DNA from: Virgisporangium aurantiacum
GTDB lineage: Bacteria > Actinomycetota > Actinomycetes > Mycobacteriales > Micromonosporaceae
Assembly: GCF_016863635.1 (NCBI RefSeq)
Contig: NZ_BOPG01000014.1
Span: forward strand, 20,166-84,165
DNA length: 64,000 nucleotides
Direction of reading: 5' to 3'
The position numbers were made by a program, and so were the translations under genes. Under the pieces are notes generated by a model. It ran no database searches. It had not been told where the DNA came from and worked only from the letters and a program-made list of their open reading frames with translations. This document shows positions 1 to 9,885 of this stretch, piece after piece. Within the stretch, counting starts at the first letter, position 1, and each line of letters begins with the position of its first letter.

Positions 1-2682
1 GCCGCCGGCGTGGAGGCCACCGGCGCCGGCGTCGACCTCGGCGACGGGTTCCGCTCGGCGCGCCTCGCCGGTGCCCGCGGCGACCGGCGCGACGCCGTCC
101 TCGCCGCGTTGCGGTCGATCGGCCCCGAGCGGCTCGGCGACCGGGCCGGCGTCCTCGTCGCGCTGTTCGGCCCGGCCGCCACCAAACCGCTCGGCGCCGC
201 GGCGGGCCGCGCGGTCGACGAGGGCCGCTGGGCGGTCGTGCACCTGGCCAGCGCCGCCAGCGACCTGCTCGGCCCGGAACAACTCGCCGACGTGCTCGGC
301 TGGCCCGTCCCACCCGGCACCGACCCGGTTCCGCACGGCCGCGCGTCCGATCTCGCCGGGCATCTGGCGGTCGCGCTCGGCCCGATCGCGCCGGCGCGGC
401 GTCCACGCATTTTAAGATCATTATGGGACGCCGTGAGCGTCCACCAGGCGGCCAGATCCGTCTATCGACGCATCCGTACGGGCCAGTCCGCGGTGGACCT
501 CAGCGGTGAACTGGCCACCCGCCGCCGGGCGTACCGCGATGCCGTCCTGCTGGCGACGGTGCACCGGTTCTACGGTCACGAGCCGACGCTGCTCGACGCC
601 GCGCGCTGGAAACCCGACCTCCACGACCTCGCCGAGGGCCTGCGCGACCTGCTCAAGGACGCGCTCGCCGCCACGATCCTGCTGCGCACCGCGGAAGCGG
701 TCGCGCGCACCGGCGTCACCGATGGTCTTGCCGCGTCGCGGCCGATCCTCAAGTACGGCGCCGGGCTGCTGAACGCCGCGGCCCGCGCTTCCGATGGAGA
801 CGGCCATCCGGCCCGGCCCGGCTGTTACGTGCACGACCTGTGGCAGGCGGTGTCGGGCAGGTCGGCCCAGCCGCCCGTTGAGGTTCTTTCGACCGCGCGC
901 GACTACGGGCGGGTCGTATTCGACGCGTCCGGCGACGCGATCCGCGAGCTCTTCACCGGCGGCTTCGATCCCCGCGAGTCGCCGCTGGCCATGTGGGCCA
1001 CCCGGTCGATGGAGGGCTGGCGCCGGGCCGCCGGGTACCACCGCGCGCCGGCCTCGTGGTCACAGGTGCCGGTGTTCCACGACCTGCTGAGCCTCGGTCC
1101 GCTGGCCACCCGCCTGGCCGACCGCCCCGGCCAGCCCCCGGGCGACGTCGAGGTCGCCGCCGACCTGCTGTGGTACGCCGACCTCGGCGACGCGCTGGCC
1201 GTCTACCGCGGGCGGGCATCGGCCGACGTCCAGGTCGACCTGTGGGGCCCGGTCGTGTGGCCGGCGGGCCGCCCGACCGACGACGACGATCCGCTGCGAC
1301 AGGTGCTCGAGTCGGTGCCGCTGGCCGTGGCCGGTGCCGCGCAACTGGTGTCGATCGGCGGCCGGGTGCCGGAGCGCTGCGGCACCTGGGCCGAACTGGT
1401 CGACGGCCTGCTCGCCACCGAGGCCCTGGCCGAGGGGCGCACAGGCCCGTTCCTGCTGCCCGACCCGTTCCCCGGCCTCGACGGCACCGTGCTTCCGGGC
1501 ACCGCCCTGCGCGTCGAGTTCGCCCACGACAGCACGGCGCTGGCCCGCTGGGCCAACGACATGGGCAACTGCATCGCGTCGCCGCACTACGCCGTCGGCG
1601 CCCAGCGGGGGCGCCGGGTGCTGGCCGCGCTGGTCGACGCCGACGGCCGCCCGGTGGTGAACCTGGAACTGCGCCGCGGCTTCCCCGCCGGCCCGTGGGC
1701 GCTGAACGCGCTGGCCGCCCGGTTCAACGCCGACCCCGAGCCCGCCCTGGTCGAGGCGGTGCGCCGCTGGGTCGCCGCCCTCCGCACCCCCACGCATCCC
1801 GAAGCGGCACCGGCCGCGCCCGCGTTCAACGTCCGCGACAACCGGATCGACCCGCACGGCGGCCGCGGCACCACCGACCCACCGGCCCGCGACGCGGAGC
1901 CGATCCGCACGGCGCCACCCCGCCAGCTGGCCCGCCGCCTGCTCGACGACACGGCCGCCCGGCTCGGCGACCTGGTCACCGAGAACCTGGCCACGCCCGC
2001 TTCGCGCGGGTCCCTGGCCGTGGTGACCACCCTGGGCACAGCTCTACATCGCGCCACCGACCACGACCTCACGAAGCTGGTCCGCGCGGCGATCGCGCGC
2101 CCCGGCGGCTTCGACGAGCTGTGGACCGCCACCGACGTCCGCCCCCTGACCACCGCGGTCGCCGCCCTCCCCGCGGAGCTCCGCGACCGCTATCCCGCCC
2201 TGTCCCGCCTCACCGGCGACGACGAGCTCCCGCGCTCCCTACGCCTGCTGGTGCGCACGCCGAAGATCGCGCCCGGCCGCACCCTGGAGGCCGTCAACGC
2301 GCGGCTGCGCGCCGCGCTGGGCCGCCTCGCCCGGTCCGGCGACCCGGCCCTGGCCACGGCGGTGGCCACCGAGTCGACCACGCCCGCCCTGTGCGCGCTG
2401 GTGACCGCCACCTCGCTGTGGGCCGACACTGTCGACTCGGTGCGGATCCTGCCGCCGCGCCGGGTGCGCGTGCCCGGCTTCCCCGCCTCGACCCTCGACG
2501 ACCCCGACGGCCCGTGGCAGCGGGCCTGGCCCGCGGTCCGCGACCTCGGCGCACCCGTCGACGAGTTCTGGGACCGCATCGCCGTAACCGGCCTGGTGGT
2601 GCCGGCGGCCTGGCTCGCCGGCGCCGACTGGACCGTGCTCTGGCGCCGCGCCACCGCGAGAGCCCGCCACCACCGTCCGTAA
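1..2682 (+). CDS. Large protein with PcfJ-like domain, 5' partial
   Basis: The reading frame is open from the window edge and the first in-frame start seen is a GTG at base 10, so the true start probably lies upstream; about 890 residues are visible. The first two thirds is Ala/Arg-rich and not recognisable. Around residues 505-590 there is a stretch with a DMGNC core followed by strands ending in VVNLELR, which resembles the PcfJ-like domain of conjugative and mobile-element proteins (small-residue/Met, NC, then a PVxxLE strand). The C-terminal 270 residues are again unassigned. No signal peptide or membrane segment is evident. It converges on the downstream peptidase gene across a strong inverted repeat. 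The function is unknown; the PcfJ resemblance is by eye only. Confidence 0.6.
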   Translation, partial: AAGVEATGAGVDLGDGFRSARLAGARGDRRDAVLAALRSIGPERLGDRAGVLVALFGPAATKPLGAAAGRAVDEGRWAVVHLASAASDLLGPEQLADVLGWPVPPGTDPVPHGRASDLAGHLAVALGPIAPARRPRILRSLWDAVSVHQAARSVYRRIRTGQSAVDLSGELATRRRAYRDAVLLATVHRFYGHEPTLLDAARWKPDLHDLAEGLRDLLKDALAATILLRTAEAVARTGVTDGLAASRPILKYGAGLLNAAARASDGDGHPARPGCYVHDLWQAVSGRSAQPPVEVLSTARDYGRVVFDASGDAIRELFTGGFDPRESPLAMWATRSMEGWRRAAGYHRAPASWSQVPVFHDLLSLGPLATRLADRPGQPPGDVEVAADLLWYADLGDALAVYRGRASADVQVDLWGPVVWPAGRPTDDDDPLRQVLESVPLAVAGAAQLVSIGGRVPERCGTWAELVDGLLATEALAEGRTGPFLLPDPFPGLDGTVLPGTALRVEFAHDSTALARWANDMGNCIASPHYAVGAQRGRRVLAALVDADGRPVVNLELRRGFPAGPWALNALAARFNADPEPALVEAVRRWVAALRTPTHPEAAPAAPAFNVRDNRIDPHGGRGTTDPPARDAEPIRTAPPRQLARRLLDDTAARLGDLVTENLATPASRGSLAVVTTLGTALHRATDHDLTKLVRAAIARPGGFDELWTATDVRPLTTAVAALPAELRDRYPALSRLTGDDELPRSLRLLVRTPKIAPGRTLEAVNARLRAALGRLARSGDPALATAVATESTTPALCALVTATSLWADTVDSVRILPPRRVRVPGFPASTLDDPDGPWQRAWPAVRDLGAPVDEFWDRIAVTGLVVPAAWLAGADWTVLWRRATARARHHRP

Positions 2683-2711
2683 CCCCGCGCGCCACCGCCC
2701 CCCTCTCGCGA

Positions 2712-2787
2712 GTCGATCTTGCAGTTGTGGTGCCGGAATCACCCTGTTTTGTACATATTTGGGTGGCACCACAACTGCAAGATCGAC
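2712..2787. repeat. 23-bp perfect inverted repeat with AT-rich loop
   Basis: Arms at 2712-2734 and 2765-2787 are exact reverse complements (23 bp) and enclose a 30-base loop much richer in A/T than its surroundings. It lies between two convergent genes, so it can act as a bidirectional terminator. The long perfect stem with an unlike loop also fits a dispersed REP/MITE-like element. No T-run follows on either strand. Confidence 0.8.
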
Positions 2788-2799
2788 GGGGATCACCGC

Positions 2800-4683
2800 T
2801 CAGGACAGGGGGAGCAGCACGTGGCTGAGGCCCAGTTCCGCCTCGACGCGGGTGCCGGTGCGATAGCGCAGCGTGTGGTCGCGGTCCGTCGAGATCAGGA
2901 CCACGCCAATCCGGTGGCCGGGCTTGAACACGTGGTCCTGGGGTTGCAGGTCCCAGGACAGGGTGTACGTGCGGCCCGCCGCCACCGGGGTCTCGTCCCA
3001 CTGCGAGTAGCGGTTGCGGACGTCCAGCCAGCCGCGGCTGACGATCTTCAGCGGCGTCTCCCGCGTCACGTACGCCCGTTTGTTGAAGCAGCCAGGATCC
3101 TCCGGGATGCCCGGCGCGATGCAGTCCTGCCCGGGCACCGTCGCGATGCCGGCGAACCGCACGTCGGTGCCGTAGTCGACCAGTAGCGCGGTCAGGTACG
3201 GCGAGCGCCCGTCGAGGCTGGCCCGCACGGTGACGCGCGGCGTGCCCGACAGCCGGACCGGCGACGTCAGCGGCGTGGTCAGGAACGCCAGCCGGTTGGG
3301 GTCGGCGGCCAGTTCGTTGTCCACAAGCTGGTCGGCGGTCTGGCTCGTGTCGTCAACGAATGATTGATCGTGCCCGAACCCGGACGGCCAGCGGCTCAGC
3401 GTGCCCGGGCGTCCGTCCGCGGCCTCCGGACCGAGGAACAGCGGCACCTGCGTCGTGCCGGGGACCGGCCAGGAGCGGCTGGTCGTCCACTGGTTCGGCG
3501 CGGTCTCCACGTCGGCCATGGGCTCGTTCATGATGCCGTTGCGCACGCCGTGCAGCCAGAAGTCGAACCAGCGGTGCAGCGTCGCGATCCACTCGGCCCG
3601 GCGCACGTTGAACGGGTCGGTGTGCGGACCCTGGTGCAGCCAGATCTTGCGCTGGACGCCGTTCGAGGAAAGCGCGTTCCACCACTGGATCCCGTTCTTG
3701 GTCCGGACGTTCCAGTCGTTGAGGCCGTGCACCAGGAAAACGCTTGCCCGCACCTTGTGCGCGTCCTTGACGTAGTTCCGCTCGTCCCAGTAGCGGCTGT
3801 AGTCGCCGGTCTCCCGGTCCTGCCGCCGTTCCAGCTCGTCCATCACCCCGGCGCACACCTCCGGGTTCTTCCGGGTGAGCACGAGTCTCGCCAGGACATC
3901 GGTGTCCTCGCCCTGGAACGGGAACGGCGCGACCACACCACCGTTGGCGCGGTAGTAGTCGTACCAACTGGAGATCCCGGCGATCGGCACGATCGTCTCC
4001 AGCCCGCGCACGCCGGTCGTCGCGACGGCGTTCGGCAGCGTCGCGTTGTAGGAAACCCCGATCATGCCGGTCTTCCCGGTCGACCAGGTCGCCCGGGCGC
4101 TGTCACCCTCCGGGGTGAAGCCGCGCGCCCGCCCGTTCAGCCAGTCGACGACCGCTTTCATGCCGAGCGTCTCGTTCGGGTCGCCGGACGTCGGGCAGCC
4201 GTCGGAGCCGCCGGTGCCGATGCTGTCGGCGAACACCACCGCGTAGCCGCGCGGCACGAAGTAGTTGTCGAGATAGCCGGCGAACAGGATCGTCTCCGCG
4301 GCGCGGTCGGCCCCGCCGGCCGATCGCGCGGCCGCCGGGTCGTCGCGGTCGATGTCGTCGTGGTTGGGGACGTCGTTGAGGCCGGCGTAGTACGGGCTCG
4401 GCTGGAAGATGACGGGGACCTTCAGCCCCCGCTCGGTCTCGGCCGGCCGGATCACGCGCACCTCGACGCGGTCCCGCTTGCCGTCGTGATCGCTGTCGAT
4501 CTCCGTCTCGACGTACCGGCGCTCGCGGATCGCCTGGGTGTAGTCGAAGACGGGTTGGGTCACCCCGTTCTGCACGACGATCCCGGGCGGTTTCGGCACC
4601 GCCGAGGCCGGGTTCGCGGTGACGGCGAGCAGCGCCACGGTGGCGGCGGCGGTCAGGGTGACGAGCTGACGGACGGATCGCAT
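2800..4683 (-). CDS. Secreted Xaa-Pro dipeptidyl-peptidase (S15 family)
   Basis: 627 residues. A signal peptide covers about residues 1-28 and ends ASA, so the enzyme is exported. The alpha/beta-hydrolase core follows. The nucleophile is Ser211 in GVSYNA, the acid is Asp323 in HGLNDW, and the base is His354 in HQGPHTD, the order expected for S15/CocE-type enzymes. An oxyanion-side FADSIGTGGSDG segment lies near residue 151. The last 200 residues have the beta-rich X-Pro C-terminal domain. The family removes X-Pro dipeptides from peptide N-termini; cocaine-esterase-like acyl hydrolysis is the alternative. It reads towards the PcfJ-like gene and ends just beyond the 23-bp inverted repeat. A degenerate copy of the dispersed palindrome lies at 3667-3680. 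Confidence 0.9.
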   Translation of the reverse strand: MRSVRQLVTLTAAATVALLAVTANPASAVPKPPGIVVQNGVTQPVFDYTQAIRERRYVETEIDSDHDGKRDRVEVRVIRPAETERGLKVPVIFQPSPYYAGLNDVPNHDDIDRDDPAAARSAGGADRAAETILFAGYLDNYFVPRGYAVVFADSIGTGGSDGCPTSGDPNETLGMKAVVDWLNGRARGFTPEGDSARATWSTGKTGMIGVSYNATLPNAVATTGVRGLETIVPIAGISSWYDYYRANGGVVAPFPFQGEDTDVLARLVLTRKNPEVCAGVMDELERRQDRETGDYSRYWDERNYVKDAHKVRASVFLVHGLNDWNVRTKNGIQWWNALSSNGVQRKIWLHQGPHTDPFNVRRAEWIATLHRWFDFWLHGVRNGIMNEPMADVETAPNQWTTSRSWPVPGTTQVPLFLGPEAADGRPGTLSRWPSGFGHDQSFVDDTSQTADQLVDNELAADPNRLAFLTTPLTSPVRLSGTPRVTVRASLDGRSPYLTALLVDYGTDVRFAGIATVPGQDCIAPGIPEDPGCFNKRAYVTRETPLKIVSRGWLDVRNRYSQWDETPVAAGRTYTLSWDLQPQDHVFKPGHRIGVVLISTDRDHTLRYRTGTRVEAELGLSHVLLPLS

Positions 4684-4770
4684 CGCAGGCGCCTCCTGAA
4701 TCGGGTGCGCCGAGCCTATTCGCGTGCGTCGATCAAAAGCCAGTGACGCGGGCGAATGCGCGGGTCCCGG

Positions 4771-4986
4771 TCAGGGTGTCGGGGCGACACCGCCGGCCTG
4801 GAAAGCGCTTTCCCGGTTGGGCAACCAGGACTCCGGGAGCACGAAGATGTGCCGGCGCAGACAGATCGTGTGTGCCATCGTCATGGCGCCCGACGTGGAG
4901 CCGAGGGTCCACCGGTGGGCGACCTCGGCCGGCGCACCGCACTCCGGGTCGGGGCACTGGGTCAGGTCGAGGTGGTAGCTGTTCAC
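4771..4986 (-). CDS. Small actinobacterial Cys-containing protein
   Basis: 71 residues from a GTG start. It contains CPDPECGAPAEV near the N-terminus (C-x4-C) and a further Cys near residue 42. This resembles small uncharacterised actinobacterial proteins whose Cys-Pro box suggests metal binding; the name is an inference from pattern only. The C-terminal ESAFQ codons contain the best copy of the dispersed palindrome (4800-4813). It lies between the peptidase and pentapeptide genes, all on the minus strand. Confidence 0.6.
   Translation of the reverse strand: MNSYHLDLTQCPDPECGAPAEVAHRWTLGSTSGAMTMAHTICLRRHIFVLPESWLPNRESAFQAGGVAPTP
4800..4813. repeat. Dispersed palindrome GGNAAGCGCTTNCC (type copy, with list)
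   Basis: The 14-base palindrome is perfect here (GGAAAGCGCTTTCC). Exact cores AAGCGCTT start at 4803, 12028, 14212, 19132, 19319, 21856, 23831, 32215, 37330, 43845, 44766, 45145, 46897, 47949, 48472, 48963, 50790, 51202, 51700, 58473 and 63547. All except those at 43845, 46897 and 63547 match the full 14-mer. Near matches occur at 3667, 5465, 14796, 31880, 32096, 32264, 32751, 43133, 43281, 44323, 46396, 50249, 50652, 51607, 52446, 53048, 53130, 58083, 59763, 60150, 60779 and 61854. All 21 exact cores fall inside coding sequence. The role is unknown. Confidence 0.9.
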
Positions 4987-5066
4987 CGTAGAAGGGTGCG
5001 GACGCCGGGGCGCGACGGCAGCCGGAAACTCGACGTATCAGGAGGTGGGTCGCGTAGCCGACCGTC

Positions 5067-5660
5067 TCACCCGATGCGCAGGCCCAACGCCCGCGCCACC
5101 GTGAGGGCCTGCTCGGCGTCGATGACCGCGTCGCGCAGGTCGGCGTCGCGCGGGTCCAGGGCACTCAGGTCCGACCCGCGCAGGTCGCACTGCCCCAGTT
5201 TGATGCCGCCCAGCCGCGCCGCGCTCAGGTCGACCCCGGTGAGCGTGCCGCCGGTCAGGTTCGCGCCGGTGAGGTCGGCCTCGCGCATCCGGGTGCCGGT
5301 GAACCCGACACCGCGCAGGTCGGCGCGGGCGAGCGAGACGAACGACCAGTCGCCGCCGGTCACCGTCAGCGGACGCAGGTCACACTCGGTGAACGTGCTG
5401 CCGACGAGCTTGCACCCGCTGAACGACGCCTCGAAGAAGTTGCAGCGCTCGAACGTGCACCGCAGGAAAGCGCTGTCCTCGTGCCGCGACGCGTTGAACC
5501 GCACCCCGCCGAACCGGCACTCGGTGAACACCGCGCCCCGGCTGACCGCCTCGGTCAGGTCGACGTTGGTGAAGAAGCACTGGGTGTAGACGCGGTCGCC
5601 GAGGTCCTCGCCGTACCAGTCGTCGCTGAGGAACGACCCGTCCTCGATCTCGTCCGCCAC
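5067..5660 (-). CDS. Pentapeptide-repeat protein (MfpA/Qnr-like size)
   Basis: 197 residues made almost entirely of A(D/N)LXX-type pentapeptides (for example ADLRG, ANLTG, VDLSA, CDLRG), which fold as a right-handed quadrilateral beta-helix. Aromatic-centred repeats (TFERC, FFEAS, SFSGC) form the first half. Size and single-domain form match the DNA-mimic pentapeptide proteins MfpA/Qnr that protect gyrase, but many pentapeptide proteins do something else and nothing nearby supports drug resistance. No signal peptide is seen. A degenerate palindrome copy lies at 5465-5478. Confidence 0.85.
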   Translation of the reverse strand: MADEIEDGSFLSDDWYGEDLGDRVYTQCFFTNVDLTEAVSRGAVFTECRFGGVRFNASRHEDSAFLRCTFERCNFFEASFSGCKLVGSTFTECDLRPLTVTGGDWSFVSLARADLRGVGFTGTRMREADLTGANLTGGTLTGVDLSAARLGGIKLGQCDLRGSDLSALDPRDADLRDAVIDAEQALTVARALGLRIG

Positions 5661-5703
5661 GCGCCGAGCGTAACCACCCCGCGCGGCCAGGATCCGCCGG
5701 ACA

Positions 5704-6921
5704 CTACGCCGTCAGCGCCAGCACCTGGGCCTTCGCGTCCTCCAGCCAGAACGGACCGGCACCGGACACGTGGAACCGGGCCACCCCGCCGCGCACCGGC
5801 CGGCGCCGGCCCTCCACGTCGACCAGCAGCGTCCCGTCGGCGTCGACGGCCACCAACCGGTCGTCGGCGCGCAGCAGCACCGGCGCGTCGGGCGCCGCGC
5901 TCACCGCGACCCGGCCCGCGCGCAACCCGTCCAGGATCCCGGCCACCGACGGCTCCGCGACCGCCACCCACGTGGTCGGCAATCCGGGCCGTTCCGGGCC
6001 GTCCATCGTGTGGAAGTCCGATCCGCCGACCGGCACCGCGCCCGGCGCCCACGCCAGCAACCACGCCAGCGGCGCGCCCCACGTGCGGTCCCACCAACCG
6101 GAGTGCCACACCTCCGCGAGCGGCGGGCGACCCGTCATCGGCATGAGCCAGGCGCAGTCGCCGCCGAGCGGATGGTTCACCGACAGCAGCCCGCCGCCGG
6201 CGTCCACAGTGGACAGCCAGGCGTCCGGCCGGTCGCGGAAGTCCACCCAGTCGAGTGCGCCGAACGCGTTGGCGTGGCCGCGTCCGGTCGTCACCTCCTG
6301 CCCGGGCACGAGCAGGATCCCCGCCGCCGCACCGGCCGCCGCGAGCTCGGGATGGTGCGAGACCGTGTTGTGGTCGGTCACCGCGAGAAAATCCAGGCCC
6401 GCGCCGGCCGCCAACGCGGCCAGCGCCGGGACCGTCAAGCTTCCGTCGGAATGCACGGTGTGGGCGTGGAGGTCGCCCGCAAGCCAGGTGAAACCGGGTG
6501 ACGCGGGGAGCATGCGACGCCGCGGCCCCGTGCCCGCCGTACCGGCTCCGTCGGGCGCCGTCGCCGCGGGAACGGGAAGGGAGACACCGGGTTCGGCCGT
6601 GATCCGCCACGCGACCCCGTCGGCCGGCACCCGGTGCAGGCCCAGCAGCACCTGCCAGGTGCCGACCGGCAGCGGCCCGGGCAGGTAGCCGGGCGTCGCC
6701 ACCGACTCCCCCACCACGAACGACTCGCGCGCACCGCCGGAGTAGCCGCGGAACGCGCCGCTCGGGTCGAAGCAGCCGAGGTCGAGCACGCCGGCCGACC
6801 GGTCGTAGTCGAGCTCGACCCGCAGCGTCCGGACGCCGGCCGGCACGTCGACCGGCAGGTAGCGGTACGGCGCCGCCGCCCGGTCCTCCGGCCGCCACAC
6901 TCCACGGTGGACGGTGCTCAC
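5704..6921 (-). CDS. CehA/McbA-type PHP-domain metallohydrolase
   Basis: A GTG start at 6921 is chosen because the bases before it (GGGGCGATCGC then GTGA) are the same as before the allantoicase start at 42534; a longer frame to 6984 is possible. The product is about 405 residues. The N-terminal 150 residues form a beta-rich domain. The PHP domain follows with metal-binding motifs DLHAHTVHSDGS, VTDHN, GQEVTT...GHANAFG and NHP. A late GGSDFHT matches the final PHP metal motif. Relatives hydrolyse phosphoesters or carbamate esters; the substrate cannot be told. It follows the sugar-type ABC importer on the same strand, so it may be co-transcribed and act on the imported compound. Confidence 0.8.
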   Translation of the reverse strand: MSTVHRGVWRPEDRAAAPYRYLPVDVPAGVRTLRVELDYDRSAGVLDLGCFDPSGAFRGYSGGARESFVVGESVATPGYLPGPLPVGTWQVLLGLHRVPADGVAWRITAEPGVSLPVPAATAPDGAGTAGTGPRRRMLPASPGFTWLAGDLHAHTVHSDGSLTVPALAALAAGAGLDFLAVTDHNTVSHHPELAAAGAAAGILLVPGQEVTTGRGHANAFGALDWVDFRDRPDAWLSTVDAGGGLLSVNHPLGGDCAWLMPMTGRPPLAEVWHSGWWDRTWGAPLAWLLAWAPGAVPVGGSDFHTMDGPERPGLPTTWVAVAEPSVAGILDGLRAGRVAVSAAPDAPVLLRADDRLVAVDADGTLLVDVEGRRRPVRGGVARFHVSGAGPFWLEDAKAQVLALTA

Positions 6922-6994
6922 GCGATCGCCCCGCTCCGCGGTGCGATGCGTTCGCACGGCACTGAGCCAATGGTTCGCTCGCACAAGTGCTCGC

Positions 6995-8058
<1,064 letters not shown>

Positions 8059-8059
<1 letters not shown>

Positions 8060-8883
8060 CAGCTCTTGATCCCGCCGTGGAAGCGGAACCCGTAACGGCT
8101 CCAGGCGAACAGGTACATCAGCACCACCGGTATCGAGTAGAGCAACGAGAACGTCGAGATCAGGGCGAGGTTCGGCGAGCCGCCCTCGGTGTAGAGGGTG
8201 CGCACCAGCACCGCGGCCGGCTGCTTGTCAGGGTCGCGCAGCAGGATGAACGGGGTGAGGAAGCTGCCCCACACCTGCACGATCGTCCACACGCCGATGG
8301 TCGCGAGGCCCGGCCGCGCGACCGGCACCACGACGTGCCGCAGCACCTGCAACGGCGAGGCGCCGAACACCCGGGCACTCTCCTCGTAGGACCGCGGGAT
8401 CGTGTCGATGAAGTCCTTCAACAGGAAGATGGCCGCCGGCAGCAGCCCGCCCGACAGCACCAGGATCACGCCGGCCCGCGAGTCGATCAGCCCCAGTTCG
8501 AACACGAGCAGGAAGATCGGCACCATCGCCGCGGTTCCGGTGATCACGCTCGACAGCAGCAGCAACGCGTACAGCAGCGCGTCGCGTCCCGGAATCCGCA
8601 CCCGGCTGAGCGCGTAGGCCGCCAGCGCCGCGGCCGTGACCACGACGAGCATCGCGCCCACCGACAGCAGCACGGAGTTCAGCAACGAGGGCAACGCGTA
8701 CCGGTTGTCGCCGACCTCGGCGAAGTTCCCGAGCGTCGGATCCGACGGCGGGCGCACCGCGTACGTGGGCGTCTCGTCGAACGGCGCCGACAGCAACCAC
8801 AGCAACGGCAGCGCGAAGAACGCCATGCCGAGCCCGACGAGGACGTACACGCCGACGCGCCCGGCCACGTACCGGATGATCAC
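8059..8883 (-). CDS. ABC sugar-type permease (MalG class)
   Basis: 274 residues from a GTG that overlaps the stop of the first permease (GTGA, 8883-8880). About six hydrophobic segments are visible, starting with one right after the first dozen residues. The cytoplasmic EAA loop reads EESARVFGASPLQVLRHV followed by PVARPG, as expected for a MalG-type subunit that docks on the ATPase. It ends in ATGA with the ATPase gene. With the first permease it should form the membrane channel. The alternative longer frame to 9723 is only an open shadow of the upstream permease. Confidence 0.92.
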
Positions 8884-9731
8884 GACCCACGCACCTTCGA
8901 CGCCCGCAGGTACACCAGCGCCAGCCCGAGATTGATGAGCAGCACCAGCAACGAGATCGCGCCGCTGTACCCCATGTCGCCGCCGATGATCGCGGTGTTG
9001 TAGATGTACACCGGCACGATCTCCGACTCGTTCCCCGGACCGCCGGCGGTGAGCAGGAACGGCGTGAAGTCGTTGAACGTCCACAGGCTGATCAGCAGCG
9101 TGTTGGTGAGCACGTACGGACGCAGGTGCGGCAGCACCACGTCGCGCAGGGTCTGCCAGCGGCCGGATCCGGCCAGCCGCGCGGTCTCCAGGTGCGACGG
9201 CGGCACGCTGGTGAGCGCCGCGCCGTACAGCATCATCGAGAACGCGGTGCCGCGCCAGACGTTGAACACGACGATCGAGATCATCGGGTACTCGACGAGC
9301 CACGCGGTGGCGCCGCCGAGGATGTTGTTGAGCGTGCCCGCGTCGCGGTCGAGCATCGCGATCCACAGGAACGCCACCACCGAGCTCGGCAGGATCCACG
9401 CCAGCAGCACCAGCGCCTCGACCATCCGCCGCAGCACCGTGCCGGCCGCCCGCAACGCGTACGCGAGCAGGAATCCGAACACGTTCTGGCCCAGCACGGC
9501 CGAGCCGAGCACGAACAGCAGCGTGAGCCACAGCGAGTTCCAGAACGTCTCGTCGGTGAGCGCGCGGCTGTAGTTGTCCAGCCCCACGAAGGCGGGGCGG
9601 CGGGCCTCGGCGCCGGTGAGCCGGAAGTTCGTCAGTCCGATGTAGAGGGTCCACAGGGCCGGGAAGACCAGGAACACCGCGATGAGGGTCAGGGCCGGGG
9701 CGGTGAACCCGAAGGCGCGCCACCGCCCCAA
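8880..9731 (-). CDS. ABC sugar-type permease (MalF class)
   Basis: About 283 residues from a TTG at 9731. The frame is open to 9899, but that extension would run through a long stem-loop (9784-9875) and is low-complexity, so the shorter start is preferred. Six membrane segments begin with FTAPALTLIAVFLVFPALW. The EAA-loop segment is LETARLAGSGRWQTLRDVVLPHLRP. It is the MalF-type partner of the next gene, whose GTG overlaps its stop. There is no large periplasmic insertion, as is typical of actinobacterial sugar permeases. Confidence 0.88.
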   Translation of the reverse strand: MGRWRAFGFTAPALTLIAVFLVFPALWTLYIGLTNFRLTGAEARRPAFVGLDNYSRALTDETFWNSLWLTLLFVLGSAVLGQNVFGFLLAYALRAAGTVLRRMVEALVLLAWILPSSVVAFLWIAMLDRDAGTLNNILGGATAWLVEYPMISIVVFNVWRGTAFSMMLYGAALTSVPPSHLETARLAGSGRWQTLRDVVLPHLRPYVLTNTLLISLWTFNDFTPFLLTAGGPGNESEIVPVYIYNTAIIGGDMGYSGAISLLVLLINLGLALVYLRASKVRGS

Positions 9732-9783
9732 CCCCGCCGCGTCTGTGCTCGCTCTGCTGTCTGCGCTCGCGTCCGCTCGCGCG

Positions 9784-9875
9784 GGCCCGGGGCCTCCGGA
9801 GGCGTCGTCTTCCCTCGTCGCTCCGGTCGCTACGCTCCCTGCGCTCCTCAGTCCAGACGACGCCGGCCCCGGGCC
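9784..9875. promoter_or_regulatory. Long stem-loop between binding-protein and permease genes
   Basis: GGCCCGGGGCC (9784-9794) pairs with 9865-9875 and GGCGTCGTCT (9801-9810) pairs with 9855-9864. Together they give a 21-bp stem with a 6-base bulge and a 44-base loop. It sits right after the lipoprotein stop. Such hairpins often protect the abundant binding-protein mRNA and lower expression of downstream permeases; that role is inferred. Confidence 0.7.
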
Positions 9876-9885
9876 GGTGTCGGGG

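Noticed and set aside
993..2828. 611-residue Arg/Pro/Gly-rich frame inside the first gene
   Set aside because: A shadow frame of high-GC coding DNA, with no family motif and extreme Arg/Pro content.
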